From Marchantia polymorpha subsp. ruderalis (taxonomy: Eukaryota > Streptophyta > Marchantiopsida > Marchantiales > Marchantiaceae): DNA of 64,000 bases. The translations under genes were made by a program, and so were the position numbers. The notes under the pieces are model-generated. The model had not been told where the DNA came from and made no database searches. It was given only the letters and a program-made list of their open reading frames with translations. Positions within the stretch are counted from its first letter, which is position 1. The number at the start of each line of letters is the position of its first letter. The stretch covers positions 16,966,001 to 17,030,000 of the forward strand of contig AP031354.1 of the NCBI GenBank assembly GCA_037833965.1. The letters are read 5' to 3'. This document shows, piece by piece, positions 1 to 10,339 of the stretch.

Positions 1-82
1 TCAGTGCTTGAGCGGCCGACGCGCAGTGGCGATTGTGAGAGAGCGAGCGAAAGGAAGAACGTTTGTGTGTGCAGGAACCGCA

Positions 83-481
83 ATGTCGAAGGTCCCCAAG
101 CTGCGAGTGTCTCCACTCAGGGTGCCGCAGATCGGTCTACGCGCATTTCAAGATGTGCTGATGGGGCTGAAGCTCGATTTGCTCCTGTGGGGATGGAACT
201 GGACATGTCCGGAGATGGTGCGCGAGTATCTGCAGGAGAGACACAAGCCCTCACGCGGATTCCGTCCACATCCAGAAAGATGGGACATTTGTGACTGGGC
301 GCAGGTGTTGGGCAGGTGTGCCGGCGAGGAAGGGTATCTCCTCTTCGAGGCCGATAGCGTGAAGGTGTCGCAGGAGGAAGAAATCTCCTACAATGAGCTT
401 TTCAAAGTTGCCAGGCATCCCAAGAACGGTTTCCGGACACGGGATTACAAAGATCGATTGCGGAGAAATGTCGCGACTGCA
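83..481 (+). pseudogene. N-terminal fragment of the element's gag-like ORF (old copy)
   Basis: An ATG at 83 opens a frame of about 133 codons that aligns without gaps to the N-terminus of the ORFs at 1978 and 21956. Shared features are the LRVPQ/LRLPQ segment, LLWGWN, GRCAG, and the basic FRTRDYKDR..RR stretch near the break. The exact alignment of this ATG with those at 1978 and 21956 is the main reason for taking them as the start. The frame is cut at 481 by the nested insertion; the apparent extension into 482-559 is read-through into the younger element. Coding similarity survives despite clear DNA divergence, which suggests the domain was under selection while the family was active. I infer a gag-like or plant-transposon-protein-type domain, but cannot confirm this without profile searches. 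Confidence 0.6.
477..481. repeat. Left target-site duplication CTGCA of nested element copy 1
   Basis: CTGCA precedes the TGTGG terminus and is found again at 5847-5851 after one extra C. The match is less clean than the TTCGG duplication of copy 2, so a 6 bp duplication with one mismatch (ACTGCA/CCTGCA) is equally possible. Confidence 0.55.
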
Positions 482-689
482 TGTGGTACCCCACTTTTGG
501 CAATTTTGAGGAAATTAAAACATTTTTGGAAAACTGTACCCTGGCAGCATTGTAAATAGCCTTCGGTACATCAAAACAGAGTGAATCCGGAAGATCGCGG
601 GGATTCTCGAGGGATCTTGTAGAATCTGGGATTTGGGGTGCCGCAGTAAGGACAGGCACCACCCTCCCTGCGAGCCCTGCAGTTAGGAT

Positions 690-1600
690 CTCTACGGCGC
701 AAGGCGCAAAACCCGCCGTCGGAGGTTGCGTCCGCGGCTGTAGGGAAACCCTCCATAATTAGGTCAACCCTCGGGCGCCTTGACCAAGTTAGGATCCCGT
801 TGGAAAGAGCTCGACGCACTGATTCCAACGAGCCCAAGAACGCTTGGAACGGACGAGGACTTAGGGAGTTATCGCGACTGGAAGAAACGGAGGCGGTCGC
901 CTACGGCGGAAGGAGTTCGCCACCGGCGCGAATTCCGCCTACGCGGAAGGGGGAATCAAGTTTTGTCCTATGCGCGGACGAAGGCGTTCGCCTGTGCACA
1001 GGCGAAGTAGGGTTAGGGAAGGCGCGAAGTCCGCCTACGCACAGGCGCTCGCCTGTGCACAGGCACTTCGGCGTCGGCGGAAAATCCGCCTTGGGCCCTA
1101 GAAATGCGCCTTGTGAGGTAGAAAGTGTACGGCGCCTTCCGCGCCAGCGCAGCGCCGCGTACGTCGGAAGAGCCGCCAGAATAATCAAATCGGTACGGAC
1201 CATGCGGACGGCACGGGTGGATGCGCTCTTGGACGGACGGAGTTGCGGCGGCGGAAGAGCCGACGAGGAGACAAGGAACGGACAGACTGGACGGAGACGG
1301 CTGACCACGGTCAACGCCTTCCGCGCCAGCGCGACGTAGCGCACGGAATTCGCCTGCGCACAGGCGAACGCCTGTGCACAGGAGGATGAAGTTCCGCACC
1401 GGCGGAGAATCCGCCGAGGCTCCTGCCTGCGCACAGGCAGGAGTTGAACTTTTGTCCGACATGCGGACACACGCGTCAAGGCAGAGGGGGATTGGCCGAG
1501 GGGCGGTACGAACAAGTGTACCGCGCAAGGCGGAAAACTCGCCTTCGGCGCTACGCCCCCATGTCCGCAGGGTAATACGCTCGCGGAGTTCAAATCCGCC
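690..1600. repeat. Array of GC-rich palindromes in the element's 5' region
   Basis: Two self-complementary motifs recur here: GCCTGTGCACAGGC (near 989, 1048, 1372, with a CCTGCGCACAGG variant near 1352 and 1427) and hairpins of the form CGCCTNCGGCG (near 898 and 1540). Short inverted pairs such as GGCGGA-AAA-TCCGCC (near 1076) and GGCGGA-GAA-TCCGCC (near 1406) lie among them. The same array is in copy 2 at about 20670-21580. Spacing is irregular, so it is not a simple satellite. Subterminal palindromes can be protein-binding sites in transposons, but no function can be assigned here. Confidence 0.75.
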
Positions 1601-1977
1601 AATTCGAGCGTGAGAGTTTAATCGACGACGGCGGAGCGTGAAGCCGCGCGTGAGAGCGAAGACCGTTCCAGCGTACAGCCGGCGCGGCCATCAAGTGAGA
1701 CGTTCTTCACGACCAAGAGCCGACCATGACCTTCGACCGGGCGGCGGAGAACGTCCCATTCTTGAATTCGCGATTCCAATCTCTTGTGCGCGCTGCGCGC
1801 ATCCATCTGCTGGCTGCGGAACATTCTCGACGTCGTCGCACAGGAGATTTCTTGTTGATTGAGGGAGAAGTGAGTGCGCGTGATTTGGAATTGAGGGCGA
1901 TTAGAGTTTGCCGAGAGAGAAAGAAACCCGGGCGGTGCGGAAGTAGAATGAGCGGGCGAGCGAACCCCAGGAACGCA

Positions 1978-4830
1978 ATGACGAGACCGAGCAGATTGCG
2001 GATGGTGCCACTTCGCCTACCGCAGAACGGGCTGCGCGCTTTCGAGGAGCGCTTAATAGCAAGAAAGCTCGATTTCTTGCTGTGGGGATGGAATTACATC
2101 TGTGCGAATATGGTGCGCGAGTGGCTAGAGCCACAGGGACCACCCTCGCGCGGATTGCGTCCGCATGTTGACCGGTGGACAGTCCAAGATTGGGCGCAGG
2201 CGTTGGGAAGATGTGCTGGCATGCCAGGGCATCTCCTTTTCGACAGTGAGAGCATCAAGGTGACCAAGCAAGAAGAGGCGCAATTTGTGGAGCTGTTCAA
2301 GACCGGGAGGTCTACCAAGAATGGGTACAGGACCCGTGATTACAAGGATCGATTTCGCCGGACTTTGTCCGCGGCGCTGATGCAATTACTGCAGCCGCAC
2401 CGCGCCTGCTACATCACATTGTGGCAGGTCTCTTTTGTGGAGTGCGTCATCGAGGGAACTCCAATTCACTGGGCGAGCATCCTGCACAGGGTGATGCGAC
2501 AGCACGCGTTTGAGGAGAAAGGGGGAACTCTAAACCATCTTTCTCCTTTCCTCATCAATTTTTATCGACAGCGGAATTATTTGACAGCGGCGGAGCTTGA
2601 ACATTTTCCGCCATTGTCCATCGACCATCCCCGGAAGTATGTGCGGGAGAACGAGGTCGACACTGATGCAGAGGAGTCACCGACTTCTACCCCATCAAGA
2701 CGGAGGGACGAAGGGAGACACACTCCTGCAGCACGAGTGCCGCGGAAGCGGCGATGGAGGGAAGAGTCTGAAGAGGAGCAGCATCAAGAACCCTCTGCTC
2801 CCATTCGACCGCGGCCGCTGTGCGAGCCATACAGCCGGCCGAAGCAGAAGGCACGCAGACTGGTGTTGCCAGCTGACAGTGCAGACACGGCGACAATTGC
2901 GACGGAGCAAGGAAGTGCGTCGCCAGAGAGGCATGAGGAAGCGCGGACGACCGCAGGAGCGACGGGCCACGCTGCAACCTCGTCGGGAGAGAGGCCGCCT
3001 ACGGGCCAGGGGCCTCCGGAGTTACCACGTGCGATGCGGACAGATGTTCCGTTTGCGCACAGGCGAACCTCCGCGGACGGACGAGCCTCCGCGGACCGGC
3101 GAACACAAGTGGACGTGGATCTACGCTTACGCGTGGGAAGGAGCAGTCCGCCTGTGCACAGGACACCTCCGCACGTGCCGCCTGTGCACAGGCAAGAATC
3201 ACCCCCGTTCCAACGTAGGAAGGGGAAGGAGCCGGCGGAAGAACCGCCTACGAGACACCGGCCCTCGGGGCCAGACCCTCCGGCGCACCACGCGCCGCAA
3301 TTCGCGCCTTCGGCGCCAGGGCCTTCGAGCAGAGGAGATACGAGCAGAGAGCGTGCGGAGGCCGCACCATCGGCGGGAAGTCCGCCGATAGATGCGCCTT
3401 CGGCGGTAGGGCCTATAGGCCAAGGAACATCGGGCGTGCGGCCCCCGGCCATGTCGCCTTCGGCGATAGATGTCCGCGGCGCTACGCCTGCGGCGGACAA
3501 GGCGCCGGCAAATGCGCCTGCGCACGGGCCGGGCACAGCCCCCACGGACCGATCAAGGGAGCAGCAGACGGAGGAGCGGAGTGACTGTCCGCGGGATGAA
3601 ATCTCGATGCGCGATGCGCAATCCAACCCCGCGCAGCCACCCTCCGCTCGACCGCCTTCGGCGGCGGACGACGGCGACAGAGAGAACGCGGTAGGCAATC
3701 AACAAGCGAGCGACGGGGATGCCGCTCGGGTACATTCGCCTTCCGCCTTAGACATTTTGGCAACGAGCAGCGAGGCTGCAGCCGTGCCTTCGCAGGCAGC
3801 ACACGTCGACGACGTGTAGCCCCACTCGGGGCAGTCGCCGACGCAATCAATGGCGACTGAAATTCTCCACTCGGATGATGACGACGGAGGCTCCACGGAA
3901 GAAATGTCAGGAGCAGAAGACACCGAGGAGGAGGAGGAGGAAATTGTTGGAGCGCCGGCGGCGGCGCTCTCTGAGCAGGTGATTCCGTTGCTGCGGTACT
4001 TGGATCGCAAGGTCGATAAATACGCCGACCCACTCCAGCCGGGATCTTACATCGAGTTAGTGCGCAGGCGGACTCGCACTAAAGTCCACACCAGCAAGCT
4101 ATTAGCTAGAGTGGACCAGGAGTTGAGGGACTTGAAGGAGAAGCATGAGTGCTTGTGGGGTCAGTACAAGCTTAATCAGAAGTTCTACAAGCACACCGAG
4201 AAGATGAAGGATGAGAAACTGGGCGAGCTCACCAAGGAGCAGGTGAAGGTCAAGGAAGCACTCAACTCTGAGCAGGCCCAGAATCGGATTTTGTCAGAGG
4301 AGCTCGTGCGACAGGCGAGGTTGTTGGAACAATGTCAGCTCGCACGGCAGGCGGATGAAGAGTTAATCCGCAGGTTGCAGTCAGAGTGTGGCGAATTGAG
4401 GGCGCAACGTGCTGAAGCCGAATCGCAATTAGTGATAATTGAAGAGGATCGCAGGAAGGAGGCGGATCGCACGAAGGTGGAGACGGCGAGGCGAGTCGCC
4501 CACTGCCTCAAGGGCTACGCCCACTGGGAAGTGAAGGCGCAGGAGAAACTCACACTGCGTGAGTTTGAATTGCGCGCAGCCGGGTTGTTGTCAGGCGACA
4601 GTAGGAGTCGGCGGAAGGTAGCAAAGAAGCTCGAAGCCTTTCTGTCGAAGGCACAGGATACCATGTCCGCCCTCGAGGGGGAGGTGTCCGCGGCGTTGCA
4701 GCGTTTGGGACTGCGCAGTCGAGCGGAAGAGTGGCAGGGTAGAGAGTTAGTGCGCGGCAGTTGGCCGCGCAGGAGACGTAGTACAGGTTCCGCGGAGTGT
4801 AGTGTAGCGTGGTTCCGTGCAGGCGTGTAG
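1978..4830 (+). pseudogene. Gag-like/coiled-coil element ORF, copy 1, one nonsense codon
   Basis: The frame is 951 codons including one internal TAG at 3817-3819; copy 2 has CAG (Gln) at that site. The start at 1978 aligns exactly with the ATGs at 83 and 21956; an upstream in-frame ATG at 1726 is less likely. Residues about 1-215 form a compact domain with LLWGWN, GRCAG, FRRTLS, LLQPHRACYITLWQVSFVE and HWASILHR. This resembles plant retroelement gag-like or 'putative plant transposon protein' domains in style; that is an inference. Residues about 215-620 are low-complexity, Pro/Arg/Ala-rich and contain PVHR repeats encoded by the palindromes. An acidic run (DDDD, EEEEEE) follows, then a long charged coiled coil to about residue 900 and a basic tail. 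No zinc knuckle, protease or polymerase motif is visible. Confidence 0.7.
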
Positions 4831-4866
4831 CGTAGTGCAGTGTAGTGCTAGGTAGGAATTAGAAGG

Positions 4867-4874
4867 TATAAAAT
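4867..4874 (+). promoter_or_regulatory. TATA box in the element's 3' region, copy 1
   Basis: TATAAAAT lies 37 bases after the ORF stop and about 1 kb before the 3' terminus, followed by a small hairpin (CCAGGC-GTTTT-GCCTGG) near 4879-4895. The box is conserved in copy 2. It would drive transcription outward through the 3' end, as an LTR promoter does. No transcript evidence is available. Confidence 0.5.
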
Positions 4875-5277
4875 AGTTCCAGGCGTTTTGCCTGGGGTTC
4901 TTTCCCATCAGAAGTGCAGATCAGGAACCCATTTCCTTTGCGTGTTTGTGTCCTTGAGTTCTGTCACCACGCACGAGGAGTTACAACTTAGCGTTCCGCA
5001 TTTTGTAGCTGAAGGCCTTCGGCCGAATGTTCAGAGCTAGTACATTGGTTAGAGACTTGAGTAGTTCGGATCTGCACCTGCGGGTGACTGCCGATGCTCA
5101 GAGCCAGTGACTAGTTAGATACTTGAACAGTTTCGCCCCTACACCTTCGAGTGTTTCTTTCTGATTGTACTCCTTGGGATTTTTCCCCTGAATGCCAAAG
5201 TGAAGTTTTGTTACTTCGTGTAAGCCTTGGTTGTAAATTCAGGTTACGCTGCAGCAGGTGCCTTGAGTGTAACCCCT

Positions 5278-5760
5278 GTAGTATTTCTGGGAATGACAAG
5301 TGCCTGAGAATTCAAACTCTTCAATAGACTGTTGTTGTGTTACTGGAATGTTTCACAGTGAGTCCTTCAGTGCGGACCTGTGTTCTCTGCGCGTTTTGTG
5401 AGTTGAGAGTGTTGTTCACCGCGTAGGAGTGACTTCGATCCGAAGTAGGCAGTCCAAACCGGGTTTCCTACACTAGCAGCAAGCTAGTGGAAGTGTTGTA
5501 AAAGCCGGAGTTGGAAGTCACTGCCCGCAGCTTTGCCGAGTGTGCTCGCGAGAGACTTTCCCCCTGAAATCTTGAAGTAGAGGTCCTAACGGATCTCTGG
5601 GTTGTATTTCTGTAGTTTCAGGTGTGTGTGTGTGTGTGTGTGTGTGTTACGCTGCACTGTGCGACCTCCGAGTGCGCTCCGAGTGGACACTTGCAGTATT
5701 TCTGGGAGTGACAGTCGCCTGAGAATTCAAACTCATCAATAGTCTGTTAAAACGTGACAC
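5278..5760. repeat. Internal direct repeat of the element's 3' region, with (TG)n tract
   Basis: A block starting GTAGTATTTCTGGGAATGAC at about 5278 recurs as GCAGTATTTCTGGGAGTGAC at about 5694, a 416 bp spacing, followed in both by GCCTGAGAATTCAAACTC. A (TG)n tract lies between them at 5622-5647. The same arrangement is in copy 2 with a shorter TG tract, and another diverged unit lies in the old element at about 6174. These repeats explain why the old element's tail aligns with this region. Confidence 0.75.
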
Positions 5761-6603
5761 TTTGTACCCTGTGTGTTCCTCTGTCCCTGTGGGTTCGACC
5801 TTTCTACCACTATATTGCAGTTTTAGCCTTTAGTGGGTTATTACACCTGCACTCCCTGCGTTTGGTGTGAGTCGAGGGTGACGTCCACGGGGTATGAAGA
5901 GGCTTCGTTCCGAAGTGGGAAGTCCAGTCCGGGTACCCTACGCTAGTTCCTGGCGAAAGGGCAGTAAAAGCCGGAGTGGGAGTCACTACCTGCAGAACCT
6001 CTAAGTGAACTTTTGAGACACTTTCCTCCTGAAATCCGAAGCGGAGGTCCTGACCGACCTCCGAGTTGTGCTTTTGCCAGTTTCAGGTGTGTGTGTGTGT
6101 GTTGAGTGACTACGCTGTACTGTGCATCCTCCGAGCATCCTCCGAGTCGAGATCCTCCTCCGAGTCGAGCACTGCAGTATTTCTGGGAGTGACAGTCGCC
6201 TGAGAATTCAAACTCTACAAAAGTCTGTTAAACGTGACACTTTTACTCTGTGTGTTGCCTCTGTCCCTGTGGGTTCGATCTTTTTACCACCATACTGCAG
6301 TTTTAGCCTTTGGTGGGTTAGTACACTATGTGTACTATTTGATTGTACAACTATGAGATAGAAAGGAGATCCATGCTGATGTATCAAAGTTTGGAATTCC
6401 TTGTTCACGTGCTTCAAAGATTCTGCCCATTTTCTGTACAGGACATTTCAAGATCGTGAAAACCAGGTAGTTAGCGCTACTTTAATCGATGGCTTTTATT
6501 GTTATGTATCCTCTAGTACCCATATTCGGCTGGCTTTCCAGTTCCTATATATCCGCTCAAGCTTCTCTTAAGGCCTTCAACCTTCGTAATCGCGTTTCTT
6601 CAG

Positions 6604-8952
6604 GTTAAAGCAGTCTTTGACACCATCGCACCAGCAGTTGTTCTCTCCGTGGGACTAGCTGTGGGACAAACGTCAACTGTAGCTGAAGCGGCTGAATTGG
6701 TTCAGATTCGTAAGTCGATGGTCCACAGTTTTGGGAAATCTGAGACTGCAACTCCCGACCTTGCCGAAAGCCAGGTTGACATACTTGTTGCAATTCCAGG
6801 GCGCTTGATGGACCATATTCGAAGTACGAAAGGGTTCACTCTTCAGCACCTACAAATTCTCGTGAGTTTTTTCCGTGGTGATACTATTGTCTTTGTTTCT
6901 CTATAGCGTCATCTTTCTACAAAGGCCGTGATAAGGCCTACATAGATTCTCTAAATTGTTTTATTTTATCAATTCACAGAGGTTAAATATTTCACAGAGG
7001 TTATATATACAGAGGTTAGATATTTCACAGAGGTTAACGAACTATTGGTTCGTCTGTCAGGTTGTTGATGAGACAGATAGATTGCTACGGCAATCTTACC
7101 AGGAGTGGCTGCCAAATGTCTTGGCGTGTGTTTCTGCTTCTGGCCCGATGTTGTCTGGACTAGCGTTTCGAAATTCTCATCCTGGCTCAGTCCGCACCAT
7201 TAGAAATTGGTACGGAATGTCCTGATTATATTCACATGGTTTGATCCTCTCGTTTGCTTATTTCTGTTGCTTCTGGCCATCTCATATCTATTCTCATAAT
7301 ATGGAAATAATCGTAATACGTCGCTGACGCCCTGAGGCAAAAGGTGGACGCAACTACATGAATAATGAGCTTCACTGTAGAAAAAGCTGGGCATTAAGTT
7401 TTTAGCGATTACGTGCAGCTTTCTCGAAAGAGGAAATAGGCACTGCACTCCCACGATTGATGAAGATGGTGTTATCGGCTGGCTTGACGAGAGATCCAGC
7501 AAAAATTGCACAACTTGGTCTTCTCTGCCCCATATATGTGGCGCCTGGTGCTGCTGGCAACCGGTATCAACTACCAGAACAACTTAAGTCTTACAGGATG
7601 GTTCGTATCTCTGTTCACACACGTTGCCACCATAACTTGTTGCTGACTCAATTTAGTTCACGTAGCCTTGGAGCCTGTGTTTGTTCAAACCTGCATCGCA
7701 TGATCCGTAACAGAAATTGTTGTCCTGAACATCTTTGCAGGTCTGCAAACCGGGAGAGAAGCCCTTATATATGGTAGCACTCTTACAACAGCTTTGCTGC
7801 AAACAACCACTGTTTTCACTGCTTCTGTAGTGGCTACTCATCGACTATATACTCTGCTAAAATGCTACTAAGGATTGTCAAGGTGGTTGAGTACTCAAGC
7901 TTGCAGCATCAACAACCCCACAGTTTTGTCCAAGACGTGTGTGCTCTTGATGGGGTTTGTAGACCAAATAACTAATAAGTATATTTTTAAACATACAGAC
8001 CTCTAAGTCGCAGGTTATTTCCTCTTTCTTCTGATTTATTGATCTTGGGATGAATATCCAAGTCGGTTCCGTTCGTTTGTTATCCGACATTCGTAGCTGG
8101 CTTCAATAATCCTGATGACTTGCCTCTATATCATGCTTTACAGTAAAGCGTTGGCAAAATTCCGGAATGGCCAGGCACAAGTGCTCATTGCCTCAGATGC
8201 GATGACAAGGGGTATGGATGTGGAAGGTGTTGCAAACGTTGTCAATTATGATATGCCTGTGTACGCAAAGACCTACGTCCATCGTGTTGGGCGCACTGCT
8301 CGAGCCGGACAGCCCGGGAGCTCTTATACTCTTCTTCGGAAGGAGGAGGTTCGCTTTCTGAACATGCATAAACCACAAAGTAGTTTGATCTACATTCCAT
8401 GTAACAAGTTCAATAGCGCTGTATCCGCTTCCTCCCATGTTGCTCTGGCTTATTCAGCGCAGACCATCGTCTTGTTGTGTTTGTTTTTCCGGTTGTGCAT
8501 AACGGCCTCCAGTCATCTAACCCGCTATGTGTGTTGATCTGTAAACCTGGGGATGTTTGCGCAGGTACGACACTTCAAACAGATGTTGAAGAAAGTCGAC
8601 AATAGCAAGTGCCAGGATTATTCACTGCCGTCATCTGTCACCGAGGAGCTTTATGAGTCTTACACTGAAGGTACGCGTCTCACACAGGGTGTGGTTTTCT
8701 TTCTGGGCTGAAGGCAGCTCTGTCTAGATAACCACCTGTGTCTGATATTGTACTCAATCGTATAGCTGCTTCGGACCAATGCAATGGGACGTGATATTTT
8801 CAGAACTTTCGAACCTATGCTGTCTTTGCTTTGTTTTGGTTTTCGGTACTTCTCTAGCTTCACACAATTACCTTACAGTGGGAATGTTGCATTGTGCTGG
8901 ACGTGCAGCTCTGCAGAAACTGAAGCAGATAACAGCAGACGAGGCAGCATGA
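6604..8952 (+). pseudogene. RH1: DEAD-box RNA helicase RH1/DDX51-like, copy 1 (3' exons)
   Basis: The family drives large-subunit rRNA maturation in the nucleolus (yeast Dbp6, human DDX51, plant RH1). Exons visible: 6604-about 6860 (ends with the PGRLMDH motif), 7061-about 7209 (motif II, VVDETDRLLR), about 7430-7596 (motif III), about 7741-7900 (motif IV), 8144-8348 (motifs V and VI, ASDAMTRGMD and HRVGRTARAGQ), 8565-8670 and 8879-8952 (C-terminus, stop at 8950). The Q motif, motif I and motif Ia exons would lie left of the window, because the element insertion is in the intron before 6604. Lesions: ATPGR changed to AIPGR, a 2 bp loss near 7439 relative to copy 2, motif III SAT changed to SAG, and a frameshift near 7800 shared with copy 2. 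It is most likely non-functional. Confidence 0.8.
6975..7040. repeat. Short tandem repeat in a helicase intron
   Basis: Four imperfect copies of a CACAGAGGTTA-type unit lie just upstream of the motif II exon acceptor (AG at 7059-7060). The whole intron segment is absent from the right-hand helicase copy because of the 546 bp deletion. Confidence 0.7.
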
Positions 8953-10339
8953 ATTTCACATGGCAGTCGGACGCAGACAGAAGGGGAAAATAAAGTTACT
9001 GGGCCGGAAGAGCTTTTCATACGACCACGAGATATCACTCAGCGTTTGGAGTACGATGATCTACTTATCCCTAGGCTCTGTCCAATTGAAGAAACACTGT
9101 GTGAACAAAACAAAGAGCTGGTTGCTGATCGGATTCATATCAGTACTTTCATTGTGCAATCCTAGTCCAGGATTATAATAATACGGTTTCGTTTCCACTT
9201 TAATTCACTTGTGAGTCGAGTTGCTGGGTTCCTGAGGAAGGTTCCGGGAGGTTCCCCTTCATGTTTTCTAGTTCGCAGCTTAGTCCCGAACGACCGCATG
9301 TAGGAGAAATTTGCCACACCCACTTTGGTTGGCGGCGTCTGTTTGTGATGTCAGCTGCGCCAGATTTCTTCAGTAAAGTTTACATTGATTGTGAAGATTA
9401 TTTTCCTTAGAGTGCTCGATTGTGAGGAAGAGTTTCTCTGAGTTCTCTGTTGAATACTCTGTTGTCCTGTACAACTGTTACATGAGACGAGATAAGCTCA
9501 GTGCACTTCCAGGCAGTAGAGAGCGGCTAGTTCTTGTCTGGCATCTATATGGGAGTCGTCTATTATCGTCTCAGGATCTTGGATATATATCTTAGACCTG
9601 AGGCTTGTCGAGATATGACAGGTAACAGGTTGTCGAGGTAGACGAAAACAATTTTACAGATGTCTGACATACAGATACTCCTCAGATCCACAACGCGACG
9701 AAGCAACGCTCTCAGTCACATCAGTACGATCTGTCCTCAGTACTACACAGATTGCCTCACCACTGTCTATGTCGTCGCGGTCCACGTAGCCCACGTAGGG
9801 CTACTCTTGAGCTTTACGAAAGAAACTATCCAATTTGATGGACTGCAAACAAGATCATTAAGACAAACTAGTTACTCAAGCTGTGCGGAAATGGTGTCTT
9901 CCAAGGCTAGTCACCATTCACGGTCGGGTAAAGTACAATTTCGAGGTGATTCAACATAACCAATTCTGTGAGTTGGGACTAAACGAGATAGTTTAAGAAG
10001 GCAAACAATTGGAAGTCTCTCTGTCACTTGGCGCCGTGAAGCAGAACTTTGGGGGAGCTATGGGATACCCAGCCTAAGCCTCACTTTCATACGTTGCTCC
10101 AAAATTGGGAAGGATATGGCCGAGCTGTGGCAGAGGAACAAGACAGGGCACATCGTGTGGCATCGGCAGCAGACGGACCCATTGATCGCTGGTAGCGAGT
10201 GCACGCGTGGTGTCCGAAAAGCGACCCGTTGCCGATCTCGCGCCCTCCACGAAGACGGCAGGACACGAGCGAGCATCAGGGTAAAACACGAAGGCGCAGT
10301 CCACAGTCGACAAGCGAAGGAGGGCATTTTTACCTCGTC
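8953..10339. other. Spacer downstream of helicase copy 1, no gene seen
   Basis: No reading frame here has coding character. A small hairpin (GTAGCCC-ACGTA-GGGCTAC) lies near 9786-9804. The sequence is almost identical to 58966-60352, so conservation reflects recent duplication and is not evidence of function. Confidence 0.6.

Larger units (their letters stand above)
482..5845 (+). mobile_element. Nested 5.4 kb GC-rich element, copy 1
   Basis: This copy is collinear and roughly 97 percent identical with 20461-25847. It starts TGTGGTACCCCACT and ends ...GTGGGTTATTACA. Reversing the end gives TGTAATAACCCACT, an imperfect terminal inverted repeat (14 of the first 20 positions match). The left flank CTGCA (477-481) recurs at 5847-5851, separated from the end by one extra C. 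In order it has about 1.5 kb of palindrome-rich GC DNA, an ORF (1978-4830), and a roughly 1 kb 3' region with a TATA box and internal repeats. No reverse transcriptase, integrase or transposase motif is visible, and the first kilobase is not repeated at the 3' end. It could be a giant solo LTR or a non-autonomous TIR element. Confidence 0.8.
1..6325 (+). mobile_element. Old, internally deleted copy of the 5.4 kb GC-rich element family, interrupted by a younger copy
   Basis: The old element occupies 1-481 and 5846-6325; the bases between are a nested younger copy. Its left end lies outside the window. Its right end, ...GGGTTAGTACA at 6325, matches the ends of both younger copies (...GGGTTATTACA). 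The flank CTATG at 6326-6330 continues into helicase intron sequence that is uninterrupted at 56883-56887, which fixes the boundary and predicts CTATG as the target duplication on the missing left side. The left part holds the start of the family ORF and stops inside it; the right part resumes about 0.5 kb before the 3' end. The element had therefore lost most of its interior before the younger copy arrived. It is clearly more diverged than the two full copies. Confidence 0.8.

Noticed and set aside
901..1602. Long overlapping reading frames on both strands of the element's GC-rich 5' region
   Set aside because: High GC and palindromes remove stop codons in all frames. The frames are not kept between copies except through DNA identity, and the peptides are Arg/Pro/Ala-rich without domains.
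1726..1977. Upstream in-frame ATG at 1726 as the element ORF start
   Set aside because: The old diverged copy aligns from the ATG at 83, which corresponds to 1978; the 84 codons upstream show no such conserved alignment.
2784..3698. 304-codon minus-strand frame opposite the element ORF
   Set aside because: It is an antisense shadow of the low-complexity part of the ORF. The plus-strand frame is the one conserved across three copies.
5622..5647. (TG)n tract as a regulatory Z-DNA element
   Set aside because: It varies in length between copies like an ordinary microsatellite; nothing further supports a role.
5781..5795. tRNA B-box-like GGTTCGA in the element's 3' region
   Set aside because: No matching A box or cloverleaf could be folded around it; it is part of the repeated 3' block.
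482..5845. CACTA, Mutator, hAT or Helitron assignment
   Set aside because: The ends are not CACTA-like, the target duplication is not 3, 8 or 9 bp, there is no TC...CTRR structure, and no transposase is visible.
8660..9178. Short frames overlapping the helicase 3' exons
   Set aside because: They are shadows of, or intron read-through around, the spliced helicase exons, whose motifs fix the correct frame.
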